A stretch of DNA of 64,000 nucleotides from Cudoniella acicularis (taxonomy: Eukaryota; Ascomycota; Leotiomycetes; Helotiales; Helotiaceae), in the NCBI GenBank assembly GCA_013054445.1, contig JAAMPI010000031.1:1-64000 (forward strand). Direction: 5' to 3'. Position numbers and translations under genes: made by a program. This document shows, piece after piece, positions 11,353-22,900 of this stretch (position 1 is the first letter of the stretch; each line of letters starts with the position of its first letter). A model generated the notes under the pieces. The model worked only from the letters and a program-made list of their open reading frames with translations, searched no databases and had not been told where the DNA came from.

Positions 11353-13160
11353 ATGAAGCTCCTCACTCTTTTTTCAATTATAGCACTCGTGTTACCCTCG
11401 CTCGTGACAGCACAGCTATCAGGAAGAGTGGGCCCAACTACAACGAGAGCCTCCAAGAGAACCAAGGTCTGCAGTGTTCTCGACTATGGTGGAGTTGCAA
11501 GCAAGACTTCAGATGTTGGGCCAGCAATTGCATCAGCATACGCAGCTTGCAAATCTGGTGGAACCGGTAGCATCTTCATAGGTTCTCATATAAACAAGAA
11601 CTGACTGACAATACTAGTCTATGTGCCACCTGGAGACTATGGAATGTCAACTTGGGTCAACTTGAGCGGTGGATCAGGTTGGGCTTTGCAAATTGGTAAG
11701 TTATTAGGCCCTTTGTTCTTATACTTCCCCATCTCACTTTATTTTATCTTTTCTCCTGAACCCTTCCTGAAACCTTCCTGAAACCTTCCTAGTCCAACGA
11801 AATTTATCCTGAGACTTTCCAAGAGAGGCAAAAACTAACTCCCCCGTCTCCTAGATGGCATTATTTACAGAACGGGGTGAGGCGGCAATCGAGATCCTCA
11901 CTAGCAAGCACTAATATAAAATTCAGAGAGACTGGAGGACATATGATCATTGTTACTAAAGCGACGGACTTTGAAATGTACAGCAGCACATCCAAGGGAG
12001 CAATTCAGGGGAATGGATACACCTTCCACGCTGGTAAGATCGAGTGCTTTGAATCGAATATCGGTTTTAACAATCTCCAGATAGTAAATATGGCCCTCGA
12101 ATTATGCGTCTTGTTCAAACGACAAACTTTTCCGTGCACGACATTGCTCTTGTTGATGGTAAGAGACACCCTTTTTTGGCACCAAAACTGACTTTAACTT
12201 GACAAAAAGCACCTGCATTCCATTTCATCATGGAAAACTGCAGCAGCGGTGAAGTCTACAATATGATCATTCGCGGTGGGAACGAAGGTGGACTGGATGG
12301 AATCGATATTTGGGGAAGCAATATCTGGGTCCATGACGTGGAAGTCTCGAATAAGGATGAATGCGTCACAGTCAAAAGTCCCGCAAGCAACATGCTAATT
12401 GAGAATATCAATTGCAATTGGAGTGGTGGCTGTGCTATGGGATCTTTGGGAGCTAATACTGGTATGAAACCTTATCTTTCCTAGCAACTCATTTACCACA
12501 AAGCCTATGTGCTAATGTTTGCCGCCAGCAATCTCCAACATCATCTACCGTAACATCTACACATGGCAATCAAACCAGGCATTTATGATCAAATCAAACG
12601 GCGGATCTGGCAGCGTAACAAACTGCCAATTCAATAACTTCATCGGCCATTCCAATGCCTACAGCCTTGACCTAAACGCCTTCTGGTCCTCGCAAACCAC
12701 CGCAGCTGGATCCGGTGTCTCTTATAAGAACCTCACGTTCAACAACTGGAAAGGCACGTGCTCAAACGGTGCCCAACGTGCCCCCATTCAGGTGCTTTGC
12801 CCTTCAGATGTCCCATGCACAGATATCAAGATTACCGATTTCGCCATGTGGACTGAAAGCGGGAGCACGGCATTATACAAGTGCGAGAATGCGTTTGGGA
12901 GTGGTGGATGTATTGCTGCTGGGGCCGCGGGAGCAGCTTACACGAGTACCTTGACGGTTAAGACCGCGCCGTAAGTGTCCTTTCTTTTTCTCTCTTCTCG
13001 GAATTAGAGAGGTTAATATATTTTCAGAGCTGGCTATGCTGCACCTACGATGCCTGGTCAGTTAACAGGACTGCCTCTCACGGTCAGTATGGCTATCCCG
13101 GCCATTCCAACCACGTTCTTCCCGGGCGCTACACCGGTAAGTGCATTGCTTGGGCGTTGA
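11353..13160 (+). CDS. Secreted GH28 rhamnogalacturonase (pectin backbone hydrolase)
   Basis: Eight exons: 11353-11566, 11618-11695, 11855-11876, 11927-12033, 12081-12158, 12210-12461, 12529-12970, 13028-13160; 441 aa. Residues 1-20 ([20 protein letters not shown]) form a classical signal peptide before QL. The right-handed beta-helix region carries [11 protein letters not shown], then NKDECVTVK, whose Asp-Glu pair matches the catalytic acids of rhamnogalacturonases, then [12 protein letters not shown]. This set differs from polygalacturonases (which have NTD, DD, GHG, RIK), so the substrate is likely rhamnogalacturonan I of plant cell walls. Exon 3 is only 22 nt. The first donor (GTAGCA) is weak; GTTCTC 15 nt later also keeps frame. 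An in-frame ATG at 11257 would add a second hydrophobic stretch, but 11353 gives the better signal peptide. Confidence 0.92.
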
Positions 13161-13648
13161 TTGTTGGTCGAGGAGAGAAATTGTGGATAATGCATTGGAA
13201 GTAGAAGCCAGGGAGCGGCAAACTATGTGAGGGGTAAAAACATTATGGGTGTACGTATCATTTCTTACAGTATATACCTGTCTTTTAGCCCTTTTACGTT
13301 ACTTAAATATTTTTTACATGTTATCTAGAATGCATCTTCCGAAAATTTCCTTCTAGAATCTCTACTCCCAAGTATTTTCCGCCATTATCTACCATACCCA
13401 TTTAAGAGGGCCTAGGTATCATTCCAATACAACTGTCGGTTTTTAGGTCCATGACGTAGAAGTTGGAAATTGACAAGGTGCTCTGAATCTCTTAGAGTCT
13501 ATAGATCACCGGGCAATTGCTGCCAAATTGGAAACAGTCTTGGTGGTTCCATCTGTCTGACACTTCAGCATCGCAGCCTGGAAAACGTACTTTTGGTGAA
13601 TGTTTACTTGCATGTAATTGCTTGGATATCACAAGCTGACCGGTTTTG
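13161..13648. other. Short convergent spacer, nothing recognised
   Basis: This 488-bp AT-rich spacer lies between the 3' ends of the GH28 and FAD monooxygenase genes. No structure was seen. Confidence 0.4.
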
Positions 13649-15359
13649 TCAGTGATCGGGAACATCGTAAAGGAGACTGAAATTTACATACCGCGCTTTA
13701 GGCCGCTCACTCGCTGTAGAGTTTTTCATTCCCGCTTCCCAGTATTTATTGCCAATTGTGCGTCCTGGCAAAGGCAGAAAAGTCAGATATGGAGCCATGG
13801 TATACAAATCCATTTGGAAATCTTATCTTCGTTAGCAATGCAATTAAGTAGTGAGGTCAAGAACTTGCCAGTCAATTGTTCACTAGTCCAAGGGTCCAAA
13901 AATAAGAATCTCAAGGTATGCGTGAGAGTGTCTAGTGTCTCATCGCGAGTTACCAGCCCTGAGAGCTTGACAAATAATTTTGCACGCTTCCTGCGCTGTT
14001 TTTGATATTTCTGTAATGCCTGTTCGATATTGGCTAAAGTAATAACGGAGTCAGAGCTTCTGGCGAGCATTTCAACAAGACAATTACTCAGCGCAGCTGC
14101 GCTTTCAATTGCTTGATTCCCGCCTTGGCCCATCTTATTATATTTAGCATTCATTCAAAGGCTGAAAGGGATTCTTACATTCGGGGTCATTTTATGAATT
14201 GCATCTCCGACACAGACAAATCTCTTATAGGTCCAAATATTATGGGTGGCTTCTTCGAGTGGCAGATACGATAAAGTCGAGGTCTTTGCCATCAAATCTT
14301 TAAGCGAAACATTTTCGGAGAACTTCCAATTGGCGAACTTGTCGATTTGTTCTTCCATCTGCGCTTTGTTAAATCGAGGGATATCTTTTCCCTGGTAGCA
14401 TTTGTCCATTTTGGAGAAGAAGAACCACTGGGGAAGACCATGCTTGCTAACAAAGAGGAGCGAGGAGTGGTTGATATCGGAAGCCACAACTGCGTCTCCT
14501 GGAGACAAATATGGAAGTGGCTCTGAGATGCCGAAGAATGCGTTGTATTGAGCAGTAATGCCTGGAAAAATAATTAGTATAGGACTTCGAATTTGTGAAT
14601 TAAATTATGAGAGTGTAGATGGTGCTCAACGTCGGTTGGAACAACCATGGGTAATCACATATTTGACTCCCATTTAGATATTATCCTCCTGTGAGCCAAT
14701 ATAAAGTGGTGGATAGGCTTACTCGTTTTGTCCTTGTCCATCATTCCCTGTGGTCCAGCTTCCTCAGCGAATCTTTGCATCTCCTGCCTGGTCCGGCTGT
14801 GAATCCCATCTGCCCCAACAACAATGTCGCCCACGAACTCGGAGCCATCGTAACATTGAACCCTTACATGTTCCTTGTCATGGTTAAAACTTACAACTTT
14901 CTTATTCAGATGGACTTTCGACTTATCCTCTAACTGTTCAAACAATCTCTGTAGGAAAGTTTGTCTCTCCATAATCCCACTAAAATACCCTAATCTTTCC
15001 TCGCCATTTTATTAGCGAGGCTCATCCGATCTTCAAAATGGGGCACAGTCTCACCGTTCCTCAACCCGCTTCGGGAAATCCGCCTGCGAGACGAGAGTCC
15101 CGTCGCTTCTTCTCCTGTACTGAATTCCCATGGGAGTCATCACATCGTTGATCGGCTCCCAAATTCCCATTTGATCTAAAATTCTGGCACCATTGGGCAT
15201 AACCACAATGCCAGCACCGAGGTTGGGCGACAGGGTGTCGCGAGCTTCAAGGAGGATGTAGTTGATGTTGGCACGTGAGAGAGTATGGGCTAAGGTCAAG
15301 CCCGCGACTGAACCGCCGACAATAATGGCTGTGAAACTCGAGGGCTTTGCTTTCGCCAT
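13649..15359 (-). CDS. FAD-dependent monooxygenase (PaxM-like group); frameshift near the C-terminus
   Basis: Exons 15359-15055, 14994-14723, 14561-14179 and 14133 onward. The FAD-binding N-terminus shows a GGSVAG version of GxGxxG in the first beta-alpha-beta unit, then LLEAR. GADGIHSR is the DG motif and GDAIHKMTPN followed by MGQGGNQAIESAA is the GD motif and loop. Read literally the frame stops at 13783 (436 aa). In the next frame, coding continues with PYLTFLPLPGRTIG and stops at 13649; this resembles the conserved C-terminus of the family. So one base seems lost at about 13795-13800. Such enzymes epoxidise or hydroxylate terpenoid and other small molecules with NAD(P)H and O2, but no prenyltransferase, cyclase or PKS gene lies nearby. 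The substrate is unknown. It is either recently inactivated or an assembly error. Confidence 0.85.
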
Positions 15360-15950
15360 TGTAGCTTGTTTTTAACAGGATAGGGTCTTAAAAAGAGAGA
15401 GAATTTTGGGAAAAGTTATTTATGAATGAAGAAGGCAGGGACTCCCGAGAATAAGTTATCCCTGGTCATGCCGAGGTCAAAACGTCCTAAAATCTTACAC
15501 CTCAACCATAGTCAATCCTCAGTTTCTAGAGAATGTTTTTCGAAGAGGACTTCAATTGAAGGGCTTTGAATGACACTTCGGAAGCCAAGGGATGAATGAA
15601 TAAGGTTTCGATAAATATGCCTCTAAAGAGATGTAAAGAGAGCACTCCCTCAAGGCTACAGAGCGAACTTCAAAATTGAGAAGGCATCGGATACTTGTAT
15701 CAAAGGGTAAGCTTGAAAAAGCGTGCGAGAGTCATGAGACAATGTCTCTCTCGACAATTTTTGTGATTGAGCTATACGAAGTGGCTTTTCGGAGACTGAA
15801 GGTGAATGCCAACATGCCAACATCTTCAGCAGTTGGTATTCACTTTCAGCACTGGAATTGCAGCCTCTGAGCCTCACCTTTTCTGCCTTTGGTGATAAAT
15901 CGAGACACAGACTTAAGAGCGGCTTTCAGAGAAGTTCTCCATGTAAGTTA
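15360..15950. other. Upstream region of the FAD monooxygenase, no gene
   Basis: This 590-bp region lies between the monooxygenase start and the MITE. No gene or clear signal was seen. Confidence 0.4.
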
Positions 15951-16225
15951 CGAGCCTGAGGTCAGAAGTCTGGTTCTTACGGGGTATTTTTAAGCGATTT
16001 TCAGGCTTCGCGACCCTACCTTCAGGCTTCTAAAAACTAGACTTGTCACGATCACTTTAAAGTTATAAAATAACTAAGAATAATTATAGTTTATGATATA
16101 AATAATCGCGAGTTTTAGAAGATGAAGATACTACCTATTAACTACCTTTTTAAAGTTTACGATTTTTGATTTTTGATTTACTTGTAAAATACCCTATGAG
16201 AACCAGACTTCTGACCTCAAGCTCG
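15951..16225. mobile_element. 275-bp MITE with 40-bp terminal inverted repeats and TTA target duplication
   Basis: Left end 15951-15990 (CGAGCCTGAGGTCAGAAGTC...) and right end 16186-16225 are inverted copies matching at 36 of 40 positions. TTA flanks both sides (15948-15950 and 16226-16228). The interior is AT-rich and has no coding capacity. A 3-bp TTA duplication with long inverted ends is typical of non-autonomous PIF/Harbinger (Tourist-like) elements; other superfamilies are possible. It ends 327 bp upstream of the HP1 start codon. Complementary ends mean transcripts crossing it would form a hairpin. Confidence 0.85.
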
Positions 16226-16552
16226 TTAAGGAGTTCGAAGCTATCGCGACCTGCAATGCAAGTTTTCAATTGCAGTCACGTGCACCAACCGCCCCATTTT
16301 TTAAAGTCCCAGTCCCGCCGTCCCATTCGCGAACTTCTCACGTCGCGTCCCTCCTCCTACAACTCAGTCGCATCAATCTCTTCGGACTTTTCCAACGTGT
16401 GCAATTGGAGTCAACGAATTCGCAATCATATCGCCAGCCGAAATTATTTTTCTGGCAGCGTCAACTGCGTGTCCGCGCTCTCACTCTCGTTTGGCGCATC
16501 ACTATCGCAAATCAATAACCACCACTTACAGCAACGACGAGCACTAGTCACA

Positions 16553-17663
16553 ATGCCTCCGCGTACGTCATCTATGCCTTTGGCTCTCCCCATTGCGTCT
16601 TCCCGTGGCGCCTTACAATAGATGCGACCGATTGTTTAGCTCGAGCTTTTGGCACAAGCTGATCGTATCACAGAAATCGTCTCTGAGGATGAGGGTTCCG
16701 AGAGCGGCTCCAGCAGCAGTGAAGAGCTTGCCGTCCCCATTAGGGAGCCAAAAGTTAAGGAAGAAAGTGCCAAACCCGAGAAGAAGGGAAGAGCCAAGGC
16801 GACCAAGGTGGAGCCAGAGCCACAGCCTGTCGAAGCCGAGGCCAATGAGGATGAGGACGAAGACGAGGATATTGGCGAAGATGAGTGCGTGGCTATTGAT
16901 ATCTTGCAGAGCCTTCCACTTACAATGTGTTGCAGATATGTTGTTGAAAAGATCACTGGCCACCTTATTGATGACGATGTACGTTTTTCTTATTCCTACC
17001 ATGCTCAGGCTAACCACAACTTTTTACAGACTGGCGAGTTGAGGTTTGAGGTTAAATGGGAAGGATATGAAAAAAAGTCCGATCGCACATGGGAACCAGA
17101 AGAGAATCTGTTGTACTCGCTCCCCTTCTGGCATGTATTGCTTGACTAATTTTCGGTTATTGCAGAGAAACCGCTTCCAATATCCTAAACGAGTACCTTG
17201 CTTCACTTGGTGGAAAGGAGGCTATACTTGAAGCTTACAAGAAGAAGAAGGGAGAAGCGGCCGAGAAGAAGAGCAAGAAGCGCGGCAGGTCTAGTACTAG
17301 TACAGCAACAAATGGCACTGCATCAAAACGAGGACGCAAAAGCCACCCTGCTGAAGAAACACCCCCAGCCAGCGTTAAGGCAGCGGAATTTAAACCACCA
17401 TCTGGAAGTTGGGAAGAGCAAGTTGTTGGTATTGATGCTTGCGAGGGAAACGAGGGAAATGTAGTGGTTTACTTGACTTGGAAGGGCGATCACAAAACTC
17501 AGCACCCACTGGCTCAAGTTTATAAGCGCTGCCCTCAAAGAGTAAGAACTACGACCCTTTTAAAGCTACAATACGCTAACCAAAGTAGATGCTTAAGTTT
17601 TACGAAAGCCACTTGTTTGTTCTTCCTTCTCCAAAGGAATTAGCACCTGCTAATGCTCGATAG
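16553..17663 (+). CDS. Heterochromatin protein 1 (chromodomain plus chromoshadow domain)
   Basis: Six exons: 16553-16562, 16659-16884, 16936-16978, 17030-17109, 17166-17541, 17589-17663; 269 aa. An acidic, Ser/Glu-rich N-terminus precedes a chromodomain (about 79-120): YVVEKI, then FEVKWEGY and TWEPEENL, which supply the aromatic residues that cage methylated H3K9. A Lys-rich hinge follows. The C-terminal chromoshadow domain (about 200-262: WEEQVVGID, VYLTWKGD, LKFYESHL) mediates dimerisation. This is the orthologue group of Neurospora HPO and Aspergillus HepA. The start is the least certain part: exon 1 is 10 nt and the acceptor CACAAG|CT was chosen because it alone preserves frame from the ATG at 16553. 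Two donors 3 nt apart (17110 or 17113) both keep frame after TWEPEEN. Confidence 0.9.
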
Positions 17664-18230
17664 GGTATTCAAGAAAAACGAAGAATAATTGAAATGCACA
17701 CGTTATGAGCCTCATTAGATTCCAAGATTCTTTCCCTGGATCTTACAGACCTTGAAAATTACGCCTACCGGCGCACAACGCCTTTACATTGCACGACGCG
17801 TCTTCACCTCATATGATTCCCTTTTTATTCGGTTTTTTCGGTCACGTCTTACATTTGCTTGCTCATGGCTTCCGGTGTTGAACGGTTACTGGATACAACA
17901 CAGGATGGGCTGGCTTAATCACACATGTACTTTATCAGCACGTTAAAAGCGAGGACACTAAAGGGAACTAACTACAATTTCAAAAAAATTCAAAACATAT
18001 GCAAGGTACCACAGTGATGACGAGTTATGATAGCCAGATTACCAAACCGGCGGTGTAGGGAGTGAAGCTGTTTCAAAAGCAAGTTCCAGATCTGCGGCAC
18101 TTGCATATGCCAGTAGCCTCAAACTTCTCTTCCTTCTTCCTTTTAGATGTGTGCTTAGCCGTTGTGTGGTGATTCGTTTGGTCCTGTCCTACAGAAGTTT
18201 AGGTGAGGGTTGCACAATACCTTCTCTCGA
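17664..18230. other. Intergenic 3' of HP1, nothing recognised
   Basis: About 570 bp downstream of HP1, up to dispersed-repeat copy B. No gene was recognised. Confidence 0.4.
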
Positions 18231-18572
18231 GCAAAAAAAAGTTGGCACACCCACACAGTCTGGCGTCTTGTAGAGGCTTAAGCAGCTAAGCTCGTGATTG
18301 ATCCACAGATTCAGAGATATTTAGAGATTAAGCTTGTGATTCATCCACAGGTTTAGAGAGATTTGCAGACGAAGCCAGTAAGTTATCCATAGTTTTAGAG
18401 ATATTTATAAGTCACTACTGGTATTGCTATTTTAATGTGTATTCTAAGGATACCCTGCTACATCGAGAGATCTGCGACTATTTAAAAAGAGTCTCACAGT
18501 TTATGAGTATGTCACCTTGGTCATTTGGTATGCCACCCTTTTTTGCATCCCCCGAGCTTCTTCACTAGATGC
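18231..18572 (+). repeat. Dispersed repeat, copy B, with three tandem 42-bp units
   Basis: The left part GCAAAAAAAAGTTGGCACAC is shared with copy C at 37855. Three consecutive 42-bp units start at 18288, 18330 and 18372, each of the form AAGCTYGTGATTNATCCACA followed by GATTCAGAGATATTTAGAGA with substitutions. The right part shares GACTATTTAAAAAG, AGTTTATGAGTAT and a C-rich end with copy C. The copy ends about 180 bp upstream of the Nudix gene in the same orientation. No coding capacity or clear terminal repeats; class unknown. Confidence 0.7.
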
Positions 18573-18749
18573 GGTAAAAGGACTGGCAGATGCAGTTATT
18601 TTTCTGTTCTGAACCTACCTTCAACAACCAGCAAAATCACGGAGGTGTTCTCCAAGTTCCACGTGACAAGTCGCCAAATCAGGCAGTCAAAGTCCAGTGC
18701 ACTATATTTTGTCCTTTCCCTAGGTACAAGAGCGACATACCAATTAATC

Positions 18750-19376
18750 ATGACAACGCCTCTACCGCAGCTACAACCAACAGTCTTCACCCCTCCAACT
18801 AAACCGGGTTCCAAAATGGTATCCCTAATACAAGACCGCTCCTACGGCATCATTGCCCTCCGCCTTGTCCCGTCTTCATCTCCATCTCCATCTCCATCTC
18901 CATCAGCCAGCAGCGAGCAAGCCAAACCAACCACCCAAAACACCCAAGTCCTCCTCATCAAACAACGCACCATCTACTCCTCCCTACCCTCTTACTGGAC
19001 ATTCCCCAAAGGTCACCCCGAATACCACGACTCCAGCGTAAAACACACAGCTATCCGAGAACTGCACGAGGAAACAAACCTTACCATCTCCCTCGACGAC
19101 ATTCTCACTTTTCGCGCTCAGCCGGAAGAAGCAGCAGTATCTTTCTCGGAAGTCTACGAGAATCCGATCCGGAAAGTGGGCAAGGAAGTGAGGTACTGGG
19201 CTGCGCTTGTTCCTGGAGAGCAGAAAGTCAAGATTCAGGAGAAGGAGATCGAGGAGGCGAGGTGGTGCAATTGGGAGGAGGCGAAAGAGTTGATTACGTT
19301 TGGGGAGGGGAAGAAGATATTGAGGGATGTGGGTGTTTGTTTGGATGAGGGTCCTTTGGCTTTGAGTAACCTTTAG
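18750..19376 (+). CDS. Nudix hydrolase (diadenosine/inositol polyphosphate-type)
   Basis: Intronless, 208 aa. A Nudix box is visible around residues 88-111: FPKGHPEYHD, seven to eight residues, then RELHEETNL. The REUxEE core that binds the divalent metals is intact. The spacing from the first Gly to the Arg is one residue longer than the standard Gx5Ex7REUxEExGU, and the acidic residue before it is Asp. WTFPKGH is typical of fungal Ap4A/diphosphoinositol-phosphate-like Nudix enzymes, which cleave X-linked nucleoside or inositol polyphosphates. Residues about 40-50 are a Ser-Pro repeat from a TCTCCA microsatellite (near 18876-18903). The frame is open upstream to 18525, but that part lies in the dispersed repeat, so the ATG at 18750 was chosen. 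Substrate uncertain. Confidence 0.88.
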   Translation: MTTPLPQLQPTVFTPPTKPGSKMVSLIQDRSYGIIALRLVPSSSPSPSPSPSASSEQAKPTTQNTQVLLIKQRTIYSSLPSYWTFPKGHPEYHDSSVKHTAIRELHEETNLTISLDDILTFRAQPEEAAVSFSEVYENPIRKVGKEVRYWAALVPGEQKVKIQEKEIEEARWCNWEEAKELITFGEGKKILRDVGVCLDEGPLALSNL

Positions 19377-19976
19377 GGATGGACTGCCGAGGAGGGTTTG
19401 AAAATATACGCTTTGCTTTGCACAGCTGGGACTATCTTATCTACCCAAAAGAGCGTGAGGAGTACTCGAAGGGCACGGGTCTAAGGGGACTACGGTTAAA
19501 TTTTTCTTACCCTCCTTTAGAATCACAGGGAAGACATAGTGTGTTTGATCCTTGAAACTTACAGAGAAACGTTATGTACCATAGCTGTCGGTATCATATC
19601 TCTCTCTTTTAGGAGTTGTCTCTGGATTCCAGAGGACTCCGCAGCATGACCCTTAATGTTATTTCCATAAAACACGAGTATCTAAGAATCACCAGGAAGT
19701 ATATGAATAGCCAAGATTCCATTTTTGAATAGCTTGAGAAACTGGACCCCAGCAGATGACGAAGAGTGAAGCTGACGAGCAAGGGAAATGCCCAACTTAA
19801 TGCACAAACAGGCAGACGATAGCCCCGTCCAGCCTAGTATTTTTTTTTGATACAACCATCGCCAAATGCTATAAACTGTCCGCAGCAGCCTGTGAACTTC
19901 TGCCCCATCAAGAAATGAACCCGTGATGACTCCTCTCCTATTGACACCCCAGATCTGCATATATCCCCTCCAAAAC
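19377..19976. other. Convergent spacer, nothing recognised
   Basis: This 600-bp spacer separates the Nudix and Scp160 3' ends. A 9-nt T run lies near 19840. No gene was recognised. Confidence 0.4.
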
Positions 19977-22900
19977 TCACGAGCGGTTGCCATTTGCATT
20001 ACCACCCTCCAAAACGGCCTGGAGAATCAGGTCTCTTGCCTTCTCAACCCCCTCTGCACTTCCTACAATCTCGATTGGCTCGTCCTTGGCTTGGTCTCTG
20101 GGGACTGTGATCTTGCACCCGGTGGCTTTGCGAATGCTATTGACCTTGCTTCCGCCTTGGCCAATGACATATCTGTAAGTCCGAGGGTCTGGTAGGGTGA
20201 GATATCCAATCGTGGAATTGCGGAGTGCTTGTTCAATGGCAGCAGTAATGGCAGCCTTGGCCTTTGCCACAGCTTCAGGCTGGCCGCGCAAAACCCATGG
20301 AATATCGCCTTCCAATTCATTTTCAGAGAGATCAACGACCTTGAACACGTGCGCTCCTGCGGCATCTGCGGCATCATCTGTAATCAGGGGCAATGACGCA
20401 CCATTGGCCCGCACATTCGAGGGAGCTGTTGGCTTAGCTGGGACCTTGTGCCCGTCGTGGTCGACAGTGACTTTGTGGTCATTTCGAAGTCTTCGAAAGA
20501 ACTGCCCGTTGTCTGAAATAGAGTGGTGAGCCTTTCTTGGCACCTGTAATGTTTCGCCCTCTTGCTCTTTCACAAGGTCGGTGATGTGTGCTTTGGCATT
20601 TGTAACATCTGCTGGCAAACCCGAGATTTTTACACCAGTCTGACCATTACCCTGTCTCGGGATATCAATAAACACCTTGAACTTCGACTCGAGTTCTTTC
20701 TTTGTCTCTCCACCGCGACCAATCAGGGAGCGATGTTTATCTGTTGGGATATCGATGGTTTCCGTTGTTTGATTCTCTCGTTCAGATACAATTTGCTGCA
20801 TGTGTGCAATAATTTTGTTAACAATGTCAGCCTTGCCTTGAATTTTGATGGCGTTTCCATCAGCCTCAGCCTTAGGAAATTGCACAGTGCGGGCAGTCTC
20901 CTTAGGGTTGTCGGATCCACCGGCCTTGATGACAATCTCGCGGATTGTTGAACCTGTGTCAACTTAGCAATCGCTCAGAAATGATTGCTAGACTAAACTC
21001 ACCTTGTGGACCGATCAAAGCTCCGTGGTATTTCTTTTCTACTTCCAACGTTTTGGTAACGGTGTTATCGAAGATCTCCTTCTTCTCTTCGATCAACTTC
21101 TTGGCCTGTGCAACTTGGGCTTTGGACCCCTTGATTTGAATCTCTACGCGGGTGCTTGGATCTTCAAAATCTCTGGCATTTGGAATATCGATCCTTGCCT
21201 GAGTTGCTTGTCGGATCTCATCCATGGCAATACCCCGAGTACCAATGAGAGATGGAATTTGGCCAGCTTGCACAGAGACAGAAGCTGTGTGCGACATATC
21301 TTTGTAATACTGAAGCAAAGACAGAATCTCCTCTCGTGCTCCGTCAGCTCCCTTCTTGGGTCCTTTGACAATGACCTCATCAGGCTCCTGTTCACGTCGC
21401 GTAGCCCTCCGACCTGCTTCGCTTGTGGCATCGGCATTTGACTGATCATCTCGAACATTTCGAGCAGAGCGCGGGAAGTGAATCTGGACCTTGTATCTAT
21501 CTATGAGCTTGTTGATTTGCGCGCCTTTGGCGCCGATAATCTCGCTGTGGTACTGGGGCTCGATTTTAAGTATGTAAGTCGCCTCATCAGCCCATTGTTT
21601 GCCAAGAGCAGAAATGTGTGCTTTCGCAATCTCTGCTTTGGCCTTGGGACCCTTCAATTCGACCTTCCCATCGTCAACCTTGATATCGACGTCAAACTTC
21701 TCGCGCAGCTCGCTGATATAGCTGCCTCCCCGTCCGATTAGCTGATTGGCGTGTTTTTGAGGGAAGTCGAATGATAATGTGAACCCGCGCTCTTTCTCTT
21801 CTTCAGTTGCTTGTTCGACAAAAGCTTCCACCTTAGCCACCAGACTGTCCACTGAAGGCTTGGGGCCAAACAGAGTGATGCGTGTGCCCTCAGCCTTAAC
21901 TCTGACAGGGAATTCATCTGCTGCACGGTTTTGCTGTTCCTCTTTGATGAACCTCTTTAACTTCTCATGGAATCTAAAAGAATTAGACGTAGCCCAATAG
22001 ACAATACTGAGTGAACTTACATTCTGGGCACATCAATAATTGTGCTCGTAATCTGTGATTGGGCACTAATAATATCCAAAATGTGTTGACGGGCTTCTTG
22101 GAGACCTTGTTGGAAAGCCTTTATTTCGGCCGGACTAGGTCGGCCTCGTGGCACTTGAAAATCAAAGTCGGAGCCAGCATCTCCCTCAAAAACAAGAAGG
22201 ACAGGAAGAGCGGATTCGGAGGCTTGAGGAATCACGACATTAACGCCGTAATCAGACTTGACTTTTGGCGCGATACGGGCTTTGAGTTGAGGGTGGAAGA
22301 AAGGATCCATAGGGATAGTAGTCATTCGCGTTGGAGGATGCGCTTCGAGGATTCGATTAATTTCTGATCGTGCCTTGATTACATTCTTTCCATCTCGGGA
22401 ATATAGTTGCCACGGAGCAGCGGTACCATCAGAGTTGAAAGGCGTGAAGATGTGAGATTCATAGAGCTTTTCAATTTTCTCAATCTCTTTGCAATGGCGA
22501 AGATATTGTGTGATGTTTCGGGCGTGTTCCTTCGCCCCAGGAGCACTGGGAAGAGTGAGGCTCGAATTTTGCATTCCCATAGCCAAATCGATAGCTCTGT
22601 CCATAGCCACTTGAGCCTTATCCGCTGGACCGATGATAGTTATTTTTTCATAATCATCGTCATCTGCATTTAAACCTTGGCCGGGGAGTACAATGGAACA
22701 ACCAGTCTCGGCAAAAAATTGGTCAACAGGTAATCCGCGATTGCCAACAATAAATTGGTGGCGACCTCTGTCAATGTTGTCTTTCAGAATGGTCAGTTCC
22801 TGCTCAAGCTCCCGGCATCTTCTTGCGATCTCTGCGCGTGCTGCCTGGACAGCTGCCCGATCACCACCAAGTGTAATATGATTGTCACCTGCAGCAGGGA

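Noticed and set aside
13700..13806. An intron (GTATAC to CTACAG) that would hide the monooxygenase frameshift
   Set aside because: It would splice out the PYLTFLPLPGR block, which resembles the conserved family C-terminus, so a frameshift is the better reading.
13649..15359. FAD monooxygenase as part of a secondary-metabolite cluster
   Set aside because: No terpene cyclase, prenyltransferase, PKS, NRPS or P450 gene lies within this window; neighbours are a pectinase and HP1.
18288..18413. Regular 42-bp repeats considered as a CRISPR-like array
   Set aside because: Units are contiguous without spacers, and the window is clearly fungal nuclear DNA.
18525..18749. N-terminal extension of the Nudix protein by an upstream in-frame start
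   Set aside because: The extension is encoded partly by the dispersed repeat and has no resemblance to Nudix proteins; the ATG at 18750 begins a typical N-terminus.
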